Source: UBA668 sp041918155
GTDB lineage: Bacteria; Actinomycetota; Acidimicrobiia; Acidimicrobiales; Ilumatobacteraceae
Direction: 5' to 3'
Length of the DNA stretch: 64,000 nt
NCBI GenBank assembly: GCA_041918155.1
Contig: JAYRWH010000040.1
Location: 1-64,000 of the forward strand
This document shows, piece after piece, positions 8,283 to 16,642 of this stretch (position 1 is its first letter; the number at the start of each line of letters is the position of its first letter). Made by a program: the position numbers and the translations under genes. Under the pieces are notes generated by a model. It ran no database searches. It saw nothing but the letters and a program-made list of their open reading frames with translations, and was not told the origin of the DNA.

Positions 8283-9838
8283 ACCCGGTCACCACCCGGG
8301 CGCCGCACCACATGGTGGCCACCGCCGACCACCTCGCCACCCAGGCCGGACTGACGGCGTTCGCTCTCGGGGGCAACGCGATCGACGCCGCGATCGCCGC
8401 CAACGCGGCGATCGCGGTCACCGGCCCACACATGTGCGGGATGGGTGGCGACCTGTTCGCACTCGTCCATCACGCGGGTGAGGTGTTCTGCCTCAACGCC
8501 AGCGGGCGCTCGGGCAGCATGGCCGACCCGGAGTCGATGCGCCGCGACGGGCTGACGGCGATGCCGTTGCGCCACGACATCCGCTCGGTCACCGTGCCCG
8601 GCTGTGTCGACGGTTGGCTCGCGCTGCACCAACGCTTCGGCACGATCCCGCTGGCCACGTTGCTCGGGCCGGCCATCGCGCTCGCCGAGGAAGGGTTCCC
8701 GGCCAGCCCGTTGTTGGTCGGCTCGGCGTCGATGCTCGACGGGCAGGGGCGGCTGGCGCTGTCCGAGTTGACCGACCACGCACGCAGGCCGGGCGATCGC
8801 GTGCGCCGCCCCGGCGCGGCGCGGACACTGCGGGCGATCGTCGAGCGCGGCCGCCACGGCTTCTACCTCGGCGAGTTCGGCGAGGGATTGCTCACGCTCG
8901 GCGACGGCTGGTTCACGAGCGACGACCTCGCCCGCAGCCAGGCCGAGTGGGTCGCACCGCTCGCGCTCGACGCGTTCGGCGTGCGCCTGCACACAGTGCC
9001 GCCGAACTCGCAGGGCTACCTCACGCTGGCGATGGCCGCATTGGCCGACGCGATCGGGCTGCCCACTGACCCGGGCGATGTCCGCTGGGCACACACGCTC
9101 ATCGAGATCGCGAAGGTGGCCGGCCACGACCGCCCGGCGGTGCTGCACGAGCGCGCCGATGGCCCCGCGTTGCTCGCCGCGATCGCCGGTCGCGCGGCAA
9201 TGGTCGACACCGAGCGCGCCGCGCCGTGGCCAATAGTCGCGGCCTCGGGCGACACGACCTATCTCTGCACCGCCGACGCGGCGGGCAACGGAGTGTCGCT
9301 CATCCAGTCGAACGCATCTGGCTTCGGGTCGTGGCTAGCCGAGCCGAACACCGGGATCAACCTGCACAACAGGGGCCTCGGCTTCTCCCTGCAGTCCGGC
9401 CACCCGGCCGAGCTGCGGCCCAACAGCCGCCCTCCGCACACCCTGTCCCCTGCCCTGGCCACCTCGGGCGACTCGCTGGCAGCCGTGTTCGGCACGATGG
9501 GCGGCGACGCCCAACCACAGATCCTGTTGCAGGTCGCCGCCCGGCTGTTCCACCACGGCCAGTCGCCGGCGGAGGCGATCCACGCCCGCCGGTGGGCGCT
9601 GGCCGGGCCGCTGAGCGGCTTCGACACGTGGACAGCGCCGGAGGGGCCCACCGTCACCGTGGAGGCCGGTGAGCTGGGGTGGGCGGCCGAGTTGCGCGCC
9701 CGCGGCCACCGGGTGGAGGAGCGACCCGACCTCGACAGCAGCTTCGGCCACGCCCACGCGATCGTGCGCGACGCCTCGGGGTTCTGGGCCGGCGCCGCCG
9801 ACCCGCGAGCGAGGATCGGCTCCGTCGCTGGTGGCTGA
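8279..9838 (+). CDS. Gamma-glutamyltransferase family protein
   Basis: The 519-aa protein is an Ntn-hydrolase of the gamma-glutamyltransferase/cephalosporin-acylase family, made as a proenzyme that cuts itself before a Thr. The large-subunit block GGNAIDAAIAANAA lies near residue 30. The expected self-cleavage site is in GDTTYLCTADAAGNGVS near residue 325, where the Thr becomes the nucleophile of the small subunit. No signal peptide is seen, unlike periplasmic enzymes, so it may act inside the cell on gamma-glutamyl or other amide substrates. The GTG at 8279 overlaps the glycerophosphodiesterase stop (GTGA). Downstream genes encode an amidohydrolase and an ABC importer, hinting at catabolism of an amide-containing compound rather than glutathione turnover. 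Confidence 0.88.
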   Translation: MNPVTTRAPHHMVATADHLATQAGLTAFALGGNAIDAAIAANAAIAVTGPHMCGMGGDLFALVHHAGEVFCLNASGRSGSMADPESMRRDGLTAMPLRHDIRSVTVPGCVDGWLALHQRFGTIPLATLLGPAIALAEEGFPASPLLVGSASMLDGQGRLALSELTDHARRPGDRVRRPGAARTLRAIVERGRHGFYLGEFGEGLLTLGDGWFTSDDLARSQAEWVAPLALDAFGVRLHTVPPNSQGYLTLAMAALADAIGLPTDPGDVRWAHTLIEIAKVAGHDRPAVLHERADGPALLAAIAGRAAMVDTERAAPWPIVAASGDTTYLCTADAAGNGVSLIQSNASGFGSWLAEPNTGINLHNRGLGFSLQSGHPAELRPNSRPPHTLSPALATSGDSLAAVFGTMGGDAQPQILLQVAARLFHHGQSPAEAIHARRWALAGPLSGFDTWTAPEGPTVTVEAGELGWAAELRARGHRVEERPDLDSSFGHAHAIVRDASGFWAGAADPRARIGSVAGG

Positions 9839-9840
9839 CC

Positions 9841-9846
9841 TACCCT
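9841..9846 (+). promoter_or_regulatory. -10 hexamer TACCCT for the amidohydrolase
   Basis: TACCCT begins 2 nt after the gamma-glutamyltransferase stop and is 8 nt before the amidohydrolase ATG, so an internal leaderless promoter is likely. Confidence 0.5.
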
Positions 9847-9854
9847 CAGGGGCG

Positions 9855-11042
9855 ATGGCAGCCCTGACGATCACGAACGCCCTCCTCCCCGACGGCTGCA
9901 CCAGCTCGGTGCGCATCGTCGACGGCGTGGTGAGCGAACTCGGCGGTGGCGCACGACCTGGTGACGACCTGTTCGACGCGGTCGGCCGGCTGGTGCTGCC
10001 GGCGATGGCCGAGGCCCACGCCCACCTCGACAAGGCGTTCCTCTCCGAACGGGTACCCAACCCGACCGGCGACCTGATGGGCGCGATCCTGGGGATGGAG
10101 GCGGCCCGCGGCTCGATCACGGTACGCGACACCTACACCCGTGCCGAGCGTGCGGCCCGTCTCATCGCGGCCAACGGCGCCACGGCGATCCGCACCCACG
10201 CCGACGTCACCACCGAGGGCGGCCTCACGTCAGTGCACGCCCTGGTGGAGTTACGCCGCGCGTTGCGCGATCTCGTCCACATCGAGATCGTCGCCCTCTG
10301 TGGCTGGCCGTCCCTCGGCCCCGCCGGCGGTCAGCAACGCGCGTTGCTGCACGACGCCATCGCCATCGGGGTCGATGCCGTCGGCGGGTGCCCCCATCTG
10401 GAGGACGATCCCGCCGCGGCCAACGACCTGTTCCTCACCGTCGCCGGCGAACACGGTCTGCCGATCGACTTGCACACCGACGAGACACTCGACCCACGCC
10501 GGTTCGCGCTGGAGGATCTCGCCGACCGCGTGCTCGCGACGGGCTTCCCGCACCGGGTGGCCGCTAGTCATTGTGTGAGCCTCGGCGTGCAGAGCCCGGC
10601 CGTGCAGCAACGCGTCGCCGAGAAGGTGGCCGCAGCGGGCATCAGCGTGATCACACTCCCGAGCAGCAACCTGTACCTACAAGGCCGCGATCACCTCGAG
10701 TCCACCCCGCGTGCGCTCACCGCGATCCGGCCCCTGCGCGCCGCGGGAGTCAACCTCGCCGCCGGCTGGGACAACCTGCAGGACCCGTTCAACCCGGTTG
10801 GCCGCGGCGACTGCCTGGAGACCGCGGCGCTGATGGTGATGGCTGGGCACCTGCTCCCCGACGACGCCTACCACACGGTCAGCAACGCCACTCGAGCAGC
10901 AATGGGCCTGCCCCTCGCCGGACCGGTCGTGGGTGCCGTCGCCGACCTGGTGCTCGTGCCCGCCCGAGGCGCCCGCGAGGCGATTGCGTTCGCCCCGGGT
11001 GGACGCATAGTGGTGCGCGAGGGGCGTGTGGTGGCGGGGTGA
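9855..11042 (+). CDS. Cytosine-deaminase-like amidohydrolase
   Basis: The 395-aa protein is a metal-dependent amidohydrolase of the cytosine deaminase (CodA) branch. HAHLDK near residue 55 gives the HxH metal ligands. DLHTDETLDP near 205 holds the third ligand region and the catalytic acid. AASHCVSLG near 237 carries the next His, and AGWDNLQDPFNPVG near 305 matches the CodA substrate/metal Asp block. It may deaminate or hydrolyse a cyclic amide or nucleobase analogue. Length fits the family. It is followed by an SDR and a NitT-type importer of the same strand, so imported substrate is probably processed by it. Which pyrimidine, hydantoin or triazine is used cannot be told. Confidence 0.85.
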   Translation: MAALTITNALLPDGCTSSVRIVDGVVSELGGGARPGDDLFDAVGRLVLPAMAEAHAHLDKAFLSERVPNPTGDLMGAILGMEAARGSITVRDTYTRAERAARLIAANGATAIRTHADVTTEGGLTSVHALVELRRALRDLVHIEIVALCGWPSLGPAGGQQRALLHDAIAIGVDAVGGCPHLEDDPAAANDLFLTVAGEHGLPIDLHTDETLDPRRFALEDLADRVLATGFPHRVAASHCVSLGVQSPAVQQRVAEKVAAAGISVITLPSSNLYLQGRDHLESTPRALTAIRPLRAAGVNLAAGWDNLQDPFNPVGRGDCLETAALMVMAGHLLPDDAYHTVSNATRAAMGLPLAGPVVGAVADLVLVPARGAREAIAFAPGGRIVVREGRVVAG

Positions 11043-11107
11043 CACGCGTCCGATCGACGAAACAGAGTGTTCACACGCAGGCGCGCGGAGAGCTCCAACG
11101 GGTGCCG

Positions 11108-11113
11108 TACTCT
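11108..11113 (+). promoter_or_regulatory. -10 hexamer TACTCT for the SDR-ABC operon
   Basis: TACTCT lies 9 nt before the ATG of the SDR gene in the 80-bp gap after the amidohydrolase. It could start the SDR-ATPase-permease-lipoprotein transcript. Confidence 0.45.
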
Positions 11114-11122
11114 GTCCCCGCG

Positions 11123-11887
11123 ATGGTGTCCGCCCCCACCTCTCTCAACTCGAAAAGCCTTTCGGGGCGCAGGGTGATCATCACCGGCGCAGCGCGCGGC
11201 ATCGGCGCCGCGATCGCTACCACGTTCGCCGCCGAGGGCGCTCGACTGGCCCTGCTGGATCGCGACGGCGACCGCTGCCGTGCCACCGCCGAAGCTGTCG
11301 GCGCCGCTTCGTTCGCGGTCGATCTGGCCGATCCGGCGGCCGCCGTGGCCGTCACCCAGCAGGCGATCGACGCCCTCAGCGGCGTCGACGTACTGGTCAA
11401 CAACGCCGGCATCCTCCTCTTCTCGCCGCTGCTGGAGATCACGGTCGAGGACTGGGATCGCACGTTCGACGTCAACCTGCGGGCGATGCTGCTCACCACC
11501 CAGGTGGTCGCAAAGGCGATGATCGCGGCCGGCACCCGCGGCGCGATCGTCAATATGGCGAGTATGGGCGGCAAGATCGGCTCCCCGAACCAGGCCCACT
11601 ACGCCGCGTCCAAGGCTGGGGTGATCAGCCTCACCCGGGTGTCGGCGATGGACCTTGGCGCCCACGGCATCCGCGTCAACTGCATCTGCCCGGGGTATGT
11701 GCTGACCGAAATGGGGGCCGCCACGCGCACACCTGAAATGGTCGCCAAGTGGTCGTCGCTGTCCCCGCTGAACCGTTGCGCGGAACCCGACGAAGTCGCC
11801 GACATGGCCCTGTTCCTCGCCTCCGACCAGTCGCGTTACTGCACCGGCCAGGCAATGAACGTGAGCGGCGGGATGGTGATGCACTGA
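11123..11887 (+). CDS. Short-chain dehydrogenase/reductase
   Basis: The 254-aa protein is a classical SDR. The cofactor-binding motif TGAARGIG lies near residue 21 and NNAG near 94. The active site has Ser in MASMGGKIG and YAASK near residue 160. Conservation of Asp after the second strand (LLDRDGD) favours NAD(H) over NADP(H). The C-terminus has the usual SGGMVM ending. Its stop overlaps the start of the ABC ATPase by 1 nt (ATGATG context), so the redox step is co-expressed with the importer. The actual alcohol or ketone substrate is unknown. Confidence 0.92.
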   Translation: MVSAPTSLNSKSLSGRRVIITGAARGIGAAIATTFAAEGARLALLDRDGDRCRATAEAVGAASFAVDLADPAAAVAVTQQAIDALSGVDVLVNNAGILLFSPLLEITVEDWDRTFDVNLRAMLLTTQVVAKAMIAAGTRGAIVNMASMGGKIGSPNQAHYAASKAGVISLTRVSAMDLGAHGIRVNCICPGYVLTEMGAATRTPEMVAKWSSLSPLNRCAEPDEVADMALFLASDQSRYCTGQAMNVSGGMVMH

Positions 11888-12687
11888 TGACGACGACGGA
11901 AACGGCCGTGCAAGCCGCGCCCACTAGTGTTGCCCGGATGAACGACTCCGTGTCCGCCCCGGCACTGAGTTTCAACGGGGTCTCCATGGTGTACCCCGAC
12001 GGAACCCATGCCCTGAGTGAAACCAGCTTCGACGTCTCCCCCGGCGAGTTCGTCACCGTCGTCGGCCCCTCGGGCTGCGGCAAGAGCACCCTTTTGAAGA
12101 TCGCCTCGGGGCTCCACAAGCCCACCACCGGCTCGGTCGCAGTGGACCGCAAGCAGGTCGGCTACGTGTTCCAGGACGCCACCCTGCTGCAGTGGCGCAA
12201 TGTGCAACGAAACGTGGAGCTCCTCGCCGAGCTCGAGGGCGTTCCCAAGGCAGAGCGCAATGAGCGGGCGCGTAAGGCGATCGAGTTGGTCGGCCTGTCC
12301 GGCGCCGAGCGCAAGTACCCCAAGCAGCTCTCGGGCGGAATGAAGATGCGCGCTTCGTTGGCCCGCACCCTGGTGCTCGACCCCAGCGTGTTCCTGTTCG
12401 ACGAACCCTTCGGCGCGGTCGACGAGATCACCCGCGAGCGCCTCAACGACGAGGTCATTAGCCTGTTCGAGCGTCAGCGCTTCGCCGGCCTGTTCATCAC
12501 CCACTCGATCAGCGAGGCGGTGTTCCTCTCCACCCGTGTGCTGGTGATGAGCGCCCGCCCGGGCAAGATCGTCGCCGACTTCCCCATCCCGTTCGCCTAC
12601 CCGCGGGTGCCCGATCTGCGCTTCGAGCCGGAGTTCGCCCGCATCTCCGGCGCGATCTCCCATTCACTGAGGGGAGCACACGCATGA
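11887..12687 (+). CDS. ABC importer ATPase, NitT/TauT type
   Basis: The 266-aa protein is the ATP-hydrolysing subunit of a NitT/TauT/ThiZ-type importer. Walker A is GPSGCGKST, the signature is LSGGMKMR, Walker B is FLFDEPFGAVDE and the switch His is in FITHSISEA. It begins with a 20-25-residue extension before the ABC core; a second in-frame ATG at 11938 would remove it and give a more typical length. It overlaps both neighbours by 1-4 nt, so SDR, ATPase and permease form one translationally coupled unit. The family imports small anions, sulfonates or pyrimidine precursors. Confidence 0.92.
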   Translation: MTTTETAVQAAPTSVARMNDSVSAPALSFNGVSMVYPDGTHALSETSFDVSPGEFVTVVGPSGCGKSTLLKIASGLHKPTTGSVAVDRKQVGYVFQDATLLQWRNVQRNVELLAELEGVPKAERNERARKAIELVGLSGAERKYPKQLSGGMKMRASLARTLVLDPSVFLFDEPFGAVDEITRERLNDEVISLFERQRFAGLFITHSISEAVFLSTRVLVMSARPGKIVADFPIPFAYPRVPDLRFEPEFARISGAISHSLRGAHA

Positions 12688-13589
12688 GCCTCCGAGAAGA
12701 CGACAACCATCAGGTCGCCGAGGCTGCAGCTCACGCCGCCGGCGTGCGGCCCACGATCGACGAGACGCCCACCCTCACTCGCGGCGGGAGGTTCCGCATC
12801 AGCCTGGTCGTCGGCCCGCTCTTCGTGTTCGCGGTGTTCCTGGGCCTCTGGGAGTACATGCACCGCGACGGCCTGCGCCGCTTCTTCGACAAGCCCGGCC
12901 GGCTCCTGCCGTCACCGGCCACCGTGGTCGACGAGGGTTTCGGCAACCCGATCTTCCGCTCCAAGCTCTGGACAGGGCTGGGCTGGACGATGTACACCTC
13001 GTTCATCGGGCTGGCGATCGCGATCGTCATCGGCATATCGCTCGCCGTCGTCATGGCCCGCGCGCTGTGGATCGAGCGCTCGATGTTCCCCTACCTGGTC
13101 GCACTGCAGGCCATGCCGGTCCTGGCGATGATCACCCTCATCTACACCGTGTTCGGCGGTGGTGTCGGTTCGCGGTTGTTCGTCTGCGTGATGATCTCGC
13201 TGTTCCCGATCGTCACCAACACCTTGTTCGGCCTCACCACGGTCGATTCCACCCAGCACGACTTGTTCACCCTGCGCGGCGCGGGCGGCTTCACCCGCCT
13301 GTTCAAGCTGCAGTTCCCCGCCGCAATGCCGGCGATCTTCACCGGCTTCCGCATCTCGGCGGGCCTGTCGGTGATCGGAGCGATCGTCGGTGAGCAGTTC
13401 TTCCGTCAGGGCGCCAAGCCGGGCCTCGGAATGTTCATCGACCAGTTCCGTGGCCGGGGCCAATGGCCCGCGCTCTACGCCGACGTCATCTTGTCGTCGA
13501 TCCTCGGCGTCGCCGTGTTCTTCGCCTTCGACTTTCTCGGGCGCCTCGTCGTCGGGCACTGGCACGAGGCCACCCGTCGCGGCAGCTGA
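12684..13589 (+). CDS. ABC importer permease, NitT/TauT type
   Basis: The 301-aa membrane protein is the transmembrane subunit of the importer. After a polar N-terminal 45 residues it shows about six hydrophobic segments. The coupling-helix region near residue 205 (TLRGAGGFTRLFKLQFPAAMP) has the EAA-loop pattern of binding-protein-dependent permeases. The ATG sits in an ATGA overlap with the ATPase stop. The next gene, the binding lipoprotein, is 75 nt downstream and has its own ribosome-binding site, as is common where more binding protein than permease is needed. Confidence 0.92.
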   Translation: MSLREDDNHQVAEAAAHAAGVRPTIDETPTLTRGGRFRISLVVGPLFVFAVFLGLWEYMHRDGLRRFFDKPGRLLPSPATVVDEGFGNPIFRSKLWTGLGWTMYTSFIGLAIAIVIGISLAVVMARALWIERSMFPYLVALQAMPVLAMITLIYTVFGGGVGSRLFVCVMISLFPIVTNTLFGLTTVDSTQHDLFTLRGAGGFTRLFKLQFPAAMPAIFTGFRISAGLSVIGAIVGEQFFRQGAKPGLGMFIDQFRGRGQWPALYADVILSSILGVAVFFAFDFLGRLVVGHWHEATRRGS

Positions 13590-13650
13590 CCACGATCCCC
13601 TATCCACCCGAGCCGGCACACCGGCTCCCGACCCCGTGAACAACAAATCC

Positions 13651-13656
13651 AAGGAG
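13651..13656 (+). promoter_or_regulatory. Shine-Dalgarno AAGGAG of the binding lipoprotein gene
   Basis: AAGGAG lies 8 nt before the ATG at 13665. It is one of the few strong ribosome-binding sites in the window and fixes the start. Confidence 0.7.
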
Positions 13657-13664
13657 CCCACACA

Positions 13665-14882
13665 ATGCAGCAGCGCAAGAAGCTGATCGCTCTTTCGCTC
13701 GTGACCGCTATCGCCCTCGTGGCGTGCGGTGACGACGACAAGACCGATTCGACCACCGCCACCACCGGCGGCACCACCGAGACCACCACCGGCGCCACCA
13801 CCGGCAGCACCACCGCCGGCACCACCGCCGAGGGCGGCGCGTTGGCCGGCATCTGCCCGGAGACCGTGACGATTCAGCTCGACTGGATGCCGGAGGCCGA
13901 GCACGGCTTCCTGTATCAGCTCGTGGGCGATGGCTACGAGATCGACAAGGAGAAGGCCTACGTCACAGGCCCGCTCGTCGACAGCACCGGCGCCGACACG
14001 GGCGTCGACGTGCAGATCCGCTCCGGTGGTCCCGCCCAGCAGTTCACCCCCGTCAGCCAGATCATGTACAACTCCGACGACGTGTTCCTCGGTTATGTGT
14101 ACACCGACGAGGCGATCCAGTACTCCACCGACTATCCCACCGTGGCCGTCGAGTCGGGCTTCGAGAAGAACCCGCAGATGATCATGTGGGATCCGGCGAC
14201 GTACCCCGACGTGGCCACCATCGCCGACCTCGGCCAGACCGATGCCGTGGTGCGTTACTTCAGCGGCGCTGCCTACATGGAGTACTTCACCGCCTCGGGC
14301 ATCCTCAAGACCGACCAGGTCGACGGTTCGTACAACGGTGACTCCTCGCTGTTCATCGCCGACGAGGGCAAGGCTGCTCAGCAGGGCTTCGGCTCGGCCG
14401 AGCCGTACCTCTACGAGTCGGTGCTCACCGACTGGATGAAGCCGGTCAAGTACCAGTACATCAACGACGCCGGCTGGGAGAACTACGCCGAGAGCATCGC
14501 CACCAAGCCGGAGAACATCACCGAGTACGCCGACTGCCTCACCGCGCTGGTTCCGATGATCCAGCAGGCCAGCGTCGACTACCTCAATGACCCGGCCCAC
14601 GCCAATGCCATCATCCTCGACGCCGTCGAGCAGTTCGGCAACGACTTCGGCTGGACGTACGACCAGGCCGCCGCCGACTTCGGCGTGGCCACGATCAAGG
14701 CCGATGGCCTCGTGGCCAACGGCACCGACGGTGTCATGGGCAGCTTCGACGCAGACCGTGTGAACGGCCTGATCGAGAAGGCGATCCCCATCTACACCGC
14801 CCTCGGCACCCCGCCGAAGGACGGCCTCACCGCCGACGACATCGTCACCAACCAGTTCCTCGATCCCTCGATCCACCTCTGA
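13665..14882 (+). CDS. ABC substrate-binding lipoprotein, NMT1/THI5-like
   Basis: The 405-aa protein is the solute receptor of the importer, anchored outside the membrane. The N-terminus has two Lys-rich residues, a hydrophobic stretch and the lipobox LVAC with the lipidated Cys near residue 21. A Thr/Gly-rich linker of about 30 residues follows, then the binding fold starting at TVTIQLDWMPEAEHG near residue 65. That opening resembles ThiY/NMT1 receptors for thiamin-pyrimidine precursors and other NitT-type receptors. The co-transcribed amidohydrolase and SDR suggest the ligand is a nitrogen-containing cyclic or aromatic compound. A strong terminator follows. Confidence 0.9.
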   Translation: MQQRKKLIALSLVTAIALVACGDDDKTDSTTATTGGTTETTTGATTGSTTAGTTAEGGALAGICPETVTIQLDWMPEAEHGFLYQLVGDGYEIDKEKAYVTGPLVDSTGADTGVDVQIRSGGPAQQFTPVSQIMYNSDDVFLGYVYTDEAIQYSTDYPTVAVESGFEKNPQMIMWDPATYPDVATIADLGQTDAVVRYFSGAAYMEYFTASGILKTDQVDGSYNGDSSLFIADEGKAAQQGFGSAEPYLYESVLTDWMKPVKYQYINDAGWENYAESIATKPENITEYADCLTALVPMIQQASVDYLNDPAHANAIILDAVEQFGNDFGWTYDQAAADFGVATIKADGLVANGTDGVMGSFDADRVNGLIEKAIPIYTALGTPPKDGLTADDIVTNQFLDPSIHL

Positions 14883-14917
14883 TCGAAAGATCGTTCGACT
14901 GAACGACTGACAGTGTG

Positions 14918-14949
14918 AGAGGGTCGGCTCCTTCGGGGGCCGGCCCTCT
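14918..14949. terminator. GC-rich hairpin terminator between convergent genes
   Basis: AGAGGGTCGGCTCC (14918-14931), loop TTCG, and GGGGCCGGCCCTCT (14936-14949) form a 14-bp stem with two G-U pairs. The stable UUCG-type loop supports real folding. It sits after the lipoprotein gene and before the convergent antiporter gene end at 14967, so it can stop transcription from both sides. Confidence 0.8.
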
Positions 14950-14966
14950 TCGCGTCGTGGGTGAGG

Positions 14967-16571
14967 TCAGAGCAACAGTTGCACGAGGATGAGCTTGGCA
15001 ATCATCGCCAGCGGCAGCACCAATGCATAGCCAGCGTCGACTCGCGGGTCGCCCTTGGTGGCCTCGGCGGCGTAGGCCTGCACGGCGGGTTGGGTCTCGA
15101 TGCCGGCAATATGCCCCGCCGAGGTGGCTGCGTCGGACCGCAACAGGCGTACGAGCACCAGCGACAAGACGGCCGTGAGCGTGGCGATCACCGCTGCCGC
15201 TGCCGCGAGGCGGGCGCCCACGGCGGTGCCGGCGGCGGCTTGGAAGGCGGCACCGGAGCGAATGCCGATCGAGCCGAGGAAGATCAAGATGCCCAGCTGG
15301 CGCAGCGCGAGGTTGGCCGCGTGGGGGATCTGCCACGTGATCGGGCCGGTGCGCGACAGGGTGCCGAGCACCAGCCCGGCGATGAGCGGGCCGCCGCCGA
15401 CGCCGAGCTCGAGCGTGCCGCCACCGGGCAGGGGCACCGCGACCAGACCAAACAGGAGGCCCGCGGCCAGCCCGAACGCGAAACCGAGGGCATCCACCTC
15501 ACCGAGGCCGCGATCGGAGTCGCCGAGCAGCGCTGCCACCGACGCCAGTCCGGAGGCCGTTCCCACCACGCGCACTCGGTCGCCGAGGCGCAGCACCATC
15601 TCGCCGTCGGCCACGAGGTCGGTGTCGCCACGGCGCAGCCGGGTGATGGTGACGCCGTGGTTGGCCTCCAGGTCGAGCTCGGCGATGTGCTTGCCCGCCA
15701 GTGCCCGGTTGGAGACCGAGATGCGCCGGAAGTCGAGCCGGCTGCGATCGAGTGCGAGGTGGCGGTTGCTGCGTTCCCCCGCCCACTCGATGAAGCGCTC
15801 GACCTCGTCGGGCGCGCCGATGAGTGTGCAGCGGTCGCCGGGCACGAGCAAGGTGGCCGCCGTCGCGATGTGCACAGTTCCGTCGTGCTCGACTCGGGAA
15901 AAGGCGAGGGCACACCCCTCCCAGTGGCGCAGATCGCCCAGGGGCGCCAGGTTGGGGCGGGTGACGAGCACGGTGGCGCTCGTCGCCGACGCCGTGGCGG
16001 GCTGGCTGTCGCCCCTGGCGGGCTGCGGAGCCTCCAGGCGCGCGCGGCGCAACACCCGGGCGGCCGCGAGCAGCATGCAGAGCACGCCGAGCGGGTACGC
16101 CAGCGAGTAGCCAACCACCGGATCGGTGACCGTGCCGTCGGCGATCTTCGAACCGAGTCCCTCGATCGCGGCCGACAGCGCAGGGGTGTTGGTGAGCACC
16201 CCGGCGAACAGTCCGGCGCGAGCGCCGAGGTCGAGATCGAGCAAAGAGGCGGCGGCCAACACCATCAACGCGACGGCAACGATCACCATGGCTGCGCCCG
16301 CGAGCACCTTGGCTCCACCGTGACGGAGGCCGGCGAGGAACGACGGGCCCGAGGCCAGGCCGACCGTGTAGATGAACAGGGCGAGGCCGATCTGGGGCAC
16401 GATCGCCGGCGTGTTGCCGAGGCGATCGTCCAAGGCCGCCACGGCGAGGCCCACGAACAGGGCGCCCGCCGGACCGAGCGAGATGCCACGCACGCGAATG
16501 CTGCCCACTGCGGCGCCGATGGCGACGACAAGGAACAGCACCACCAGCGGGTTGTCGATGAACACGCCCAC
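14967..16571 (-). CDS. AspT/YidE-family putative transporter with two RCK_C domains
   Basis: The 534-aa membrane protein matches the AspT/YidE/YbjL architecture: two hydrophobic halves of about five helices (residues 1-160 and about 360-534) flanking a cytoplasmic centre. Each half carries the antiporter duplication repeat (LFIYTVGLASGPSF in the first, FGLAAGLLFG in the second). The centre holds two TrkA-C/RCK_C-like ligand domains at about 185-265 and 275-355. AspT itself exchanges aspartate for alanine; YidE relatives have unknown substrates. The start is GTG at 16571, with another GTG two codons later. A perfect palindrome lies upstream. It is transcribed after the N-carbamoyl amidohydrolase but separated by 71 bp. 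Confidence 0.88.
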   Translation of the reverse strand: MGVFIDNPLVVLFLVVAIGAAVGSIRVRGISLGPAGALFVGLAVAALDDRLGNTPAIVPQIGLALFIYTVGLASGPSFLAGLRHGGAKVLAGAAMVIVAVALMVLAAASLLDLDLGARAGLFAGVLTNTPALSAAIEGLGSKIADGTVTDPVVGYSLAYPLGVLCMLLAAARVLRRARLEAPQPARGDSQPATASATSATVLVTRPNLAPLGDLRHWEGCALAFSRVEHDGTVHIATAATLLVPGDRCTLIGAPDEVERFIEWAGERSNRHLALDRSRLDFRRISVSNRALAGKHIAELDLEANHGVTITRLRRGDTDLVADGEMVLRLGDRVRVVGTASGLASVAALLGDSDRGLGEVDALGFAFGLAAGLLFGLVAVPLPGGGTLELGVGGGPLIAGLVLGTLSRTGPITWQIPHAANLALRQLGILIFLGSIGIRSGAAFQAAAGTAVGARLAAAAAVIATLTAVLSLVLVRLLRSDAATSAGHIAGIETQPAVQAYAAEATKGDPRVDAGYALVLPLAMIAKLILVQLLL

Positions 16572-16607
16572 GGGGCGTTTCTATCAGCGCCACGCGCCCA
16601 CGGAGTG

Positions 16608-16621
16608 GTGCCCGTGGGCAC
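16608..16621. promoter_or_regulatory. Palindrome GTGCCC-GT-GGGCAC upstream of the transporter
   Basis: A perfect 6-bp-arm palindrome lies 37-50 bp before the transporter start. The related sequence CGCCCACGG occurs at 16565-16573 and a matching GCGCCCACGG at 16593-16602. These repeated half-sites look like an operator cluster, but GC-rich DNA makes chance palindromes common. Confidence 0.3.
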
Positions 16622-16642
16622 AGACGTCGAACGAGGCGGCCA

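Noticed and set aside
12912..14876. 654-aa minus-strand open frame
   Set aside because: It is antisense to the permease and binding lipoprotein, which have clear family motifs. The frame reads as low-complexity Gly/Val/Glu/Asp sequence, typical of the opposite strand of GC-rich genes.
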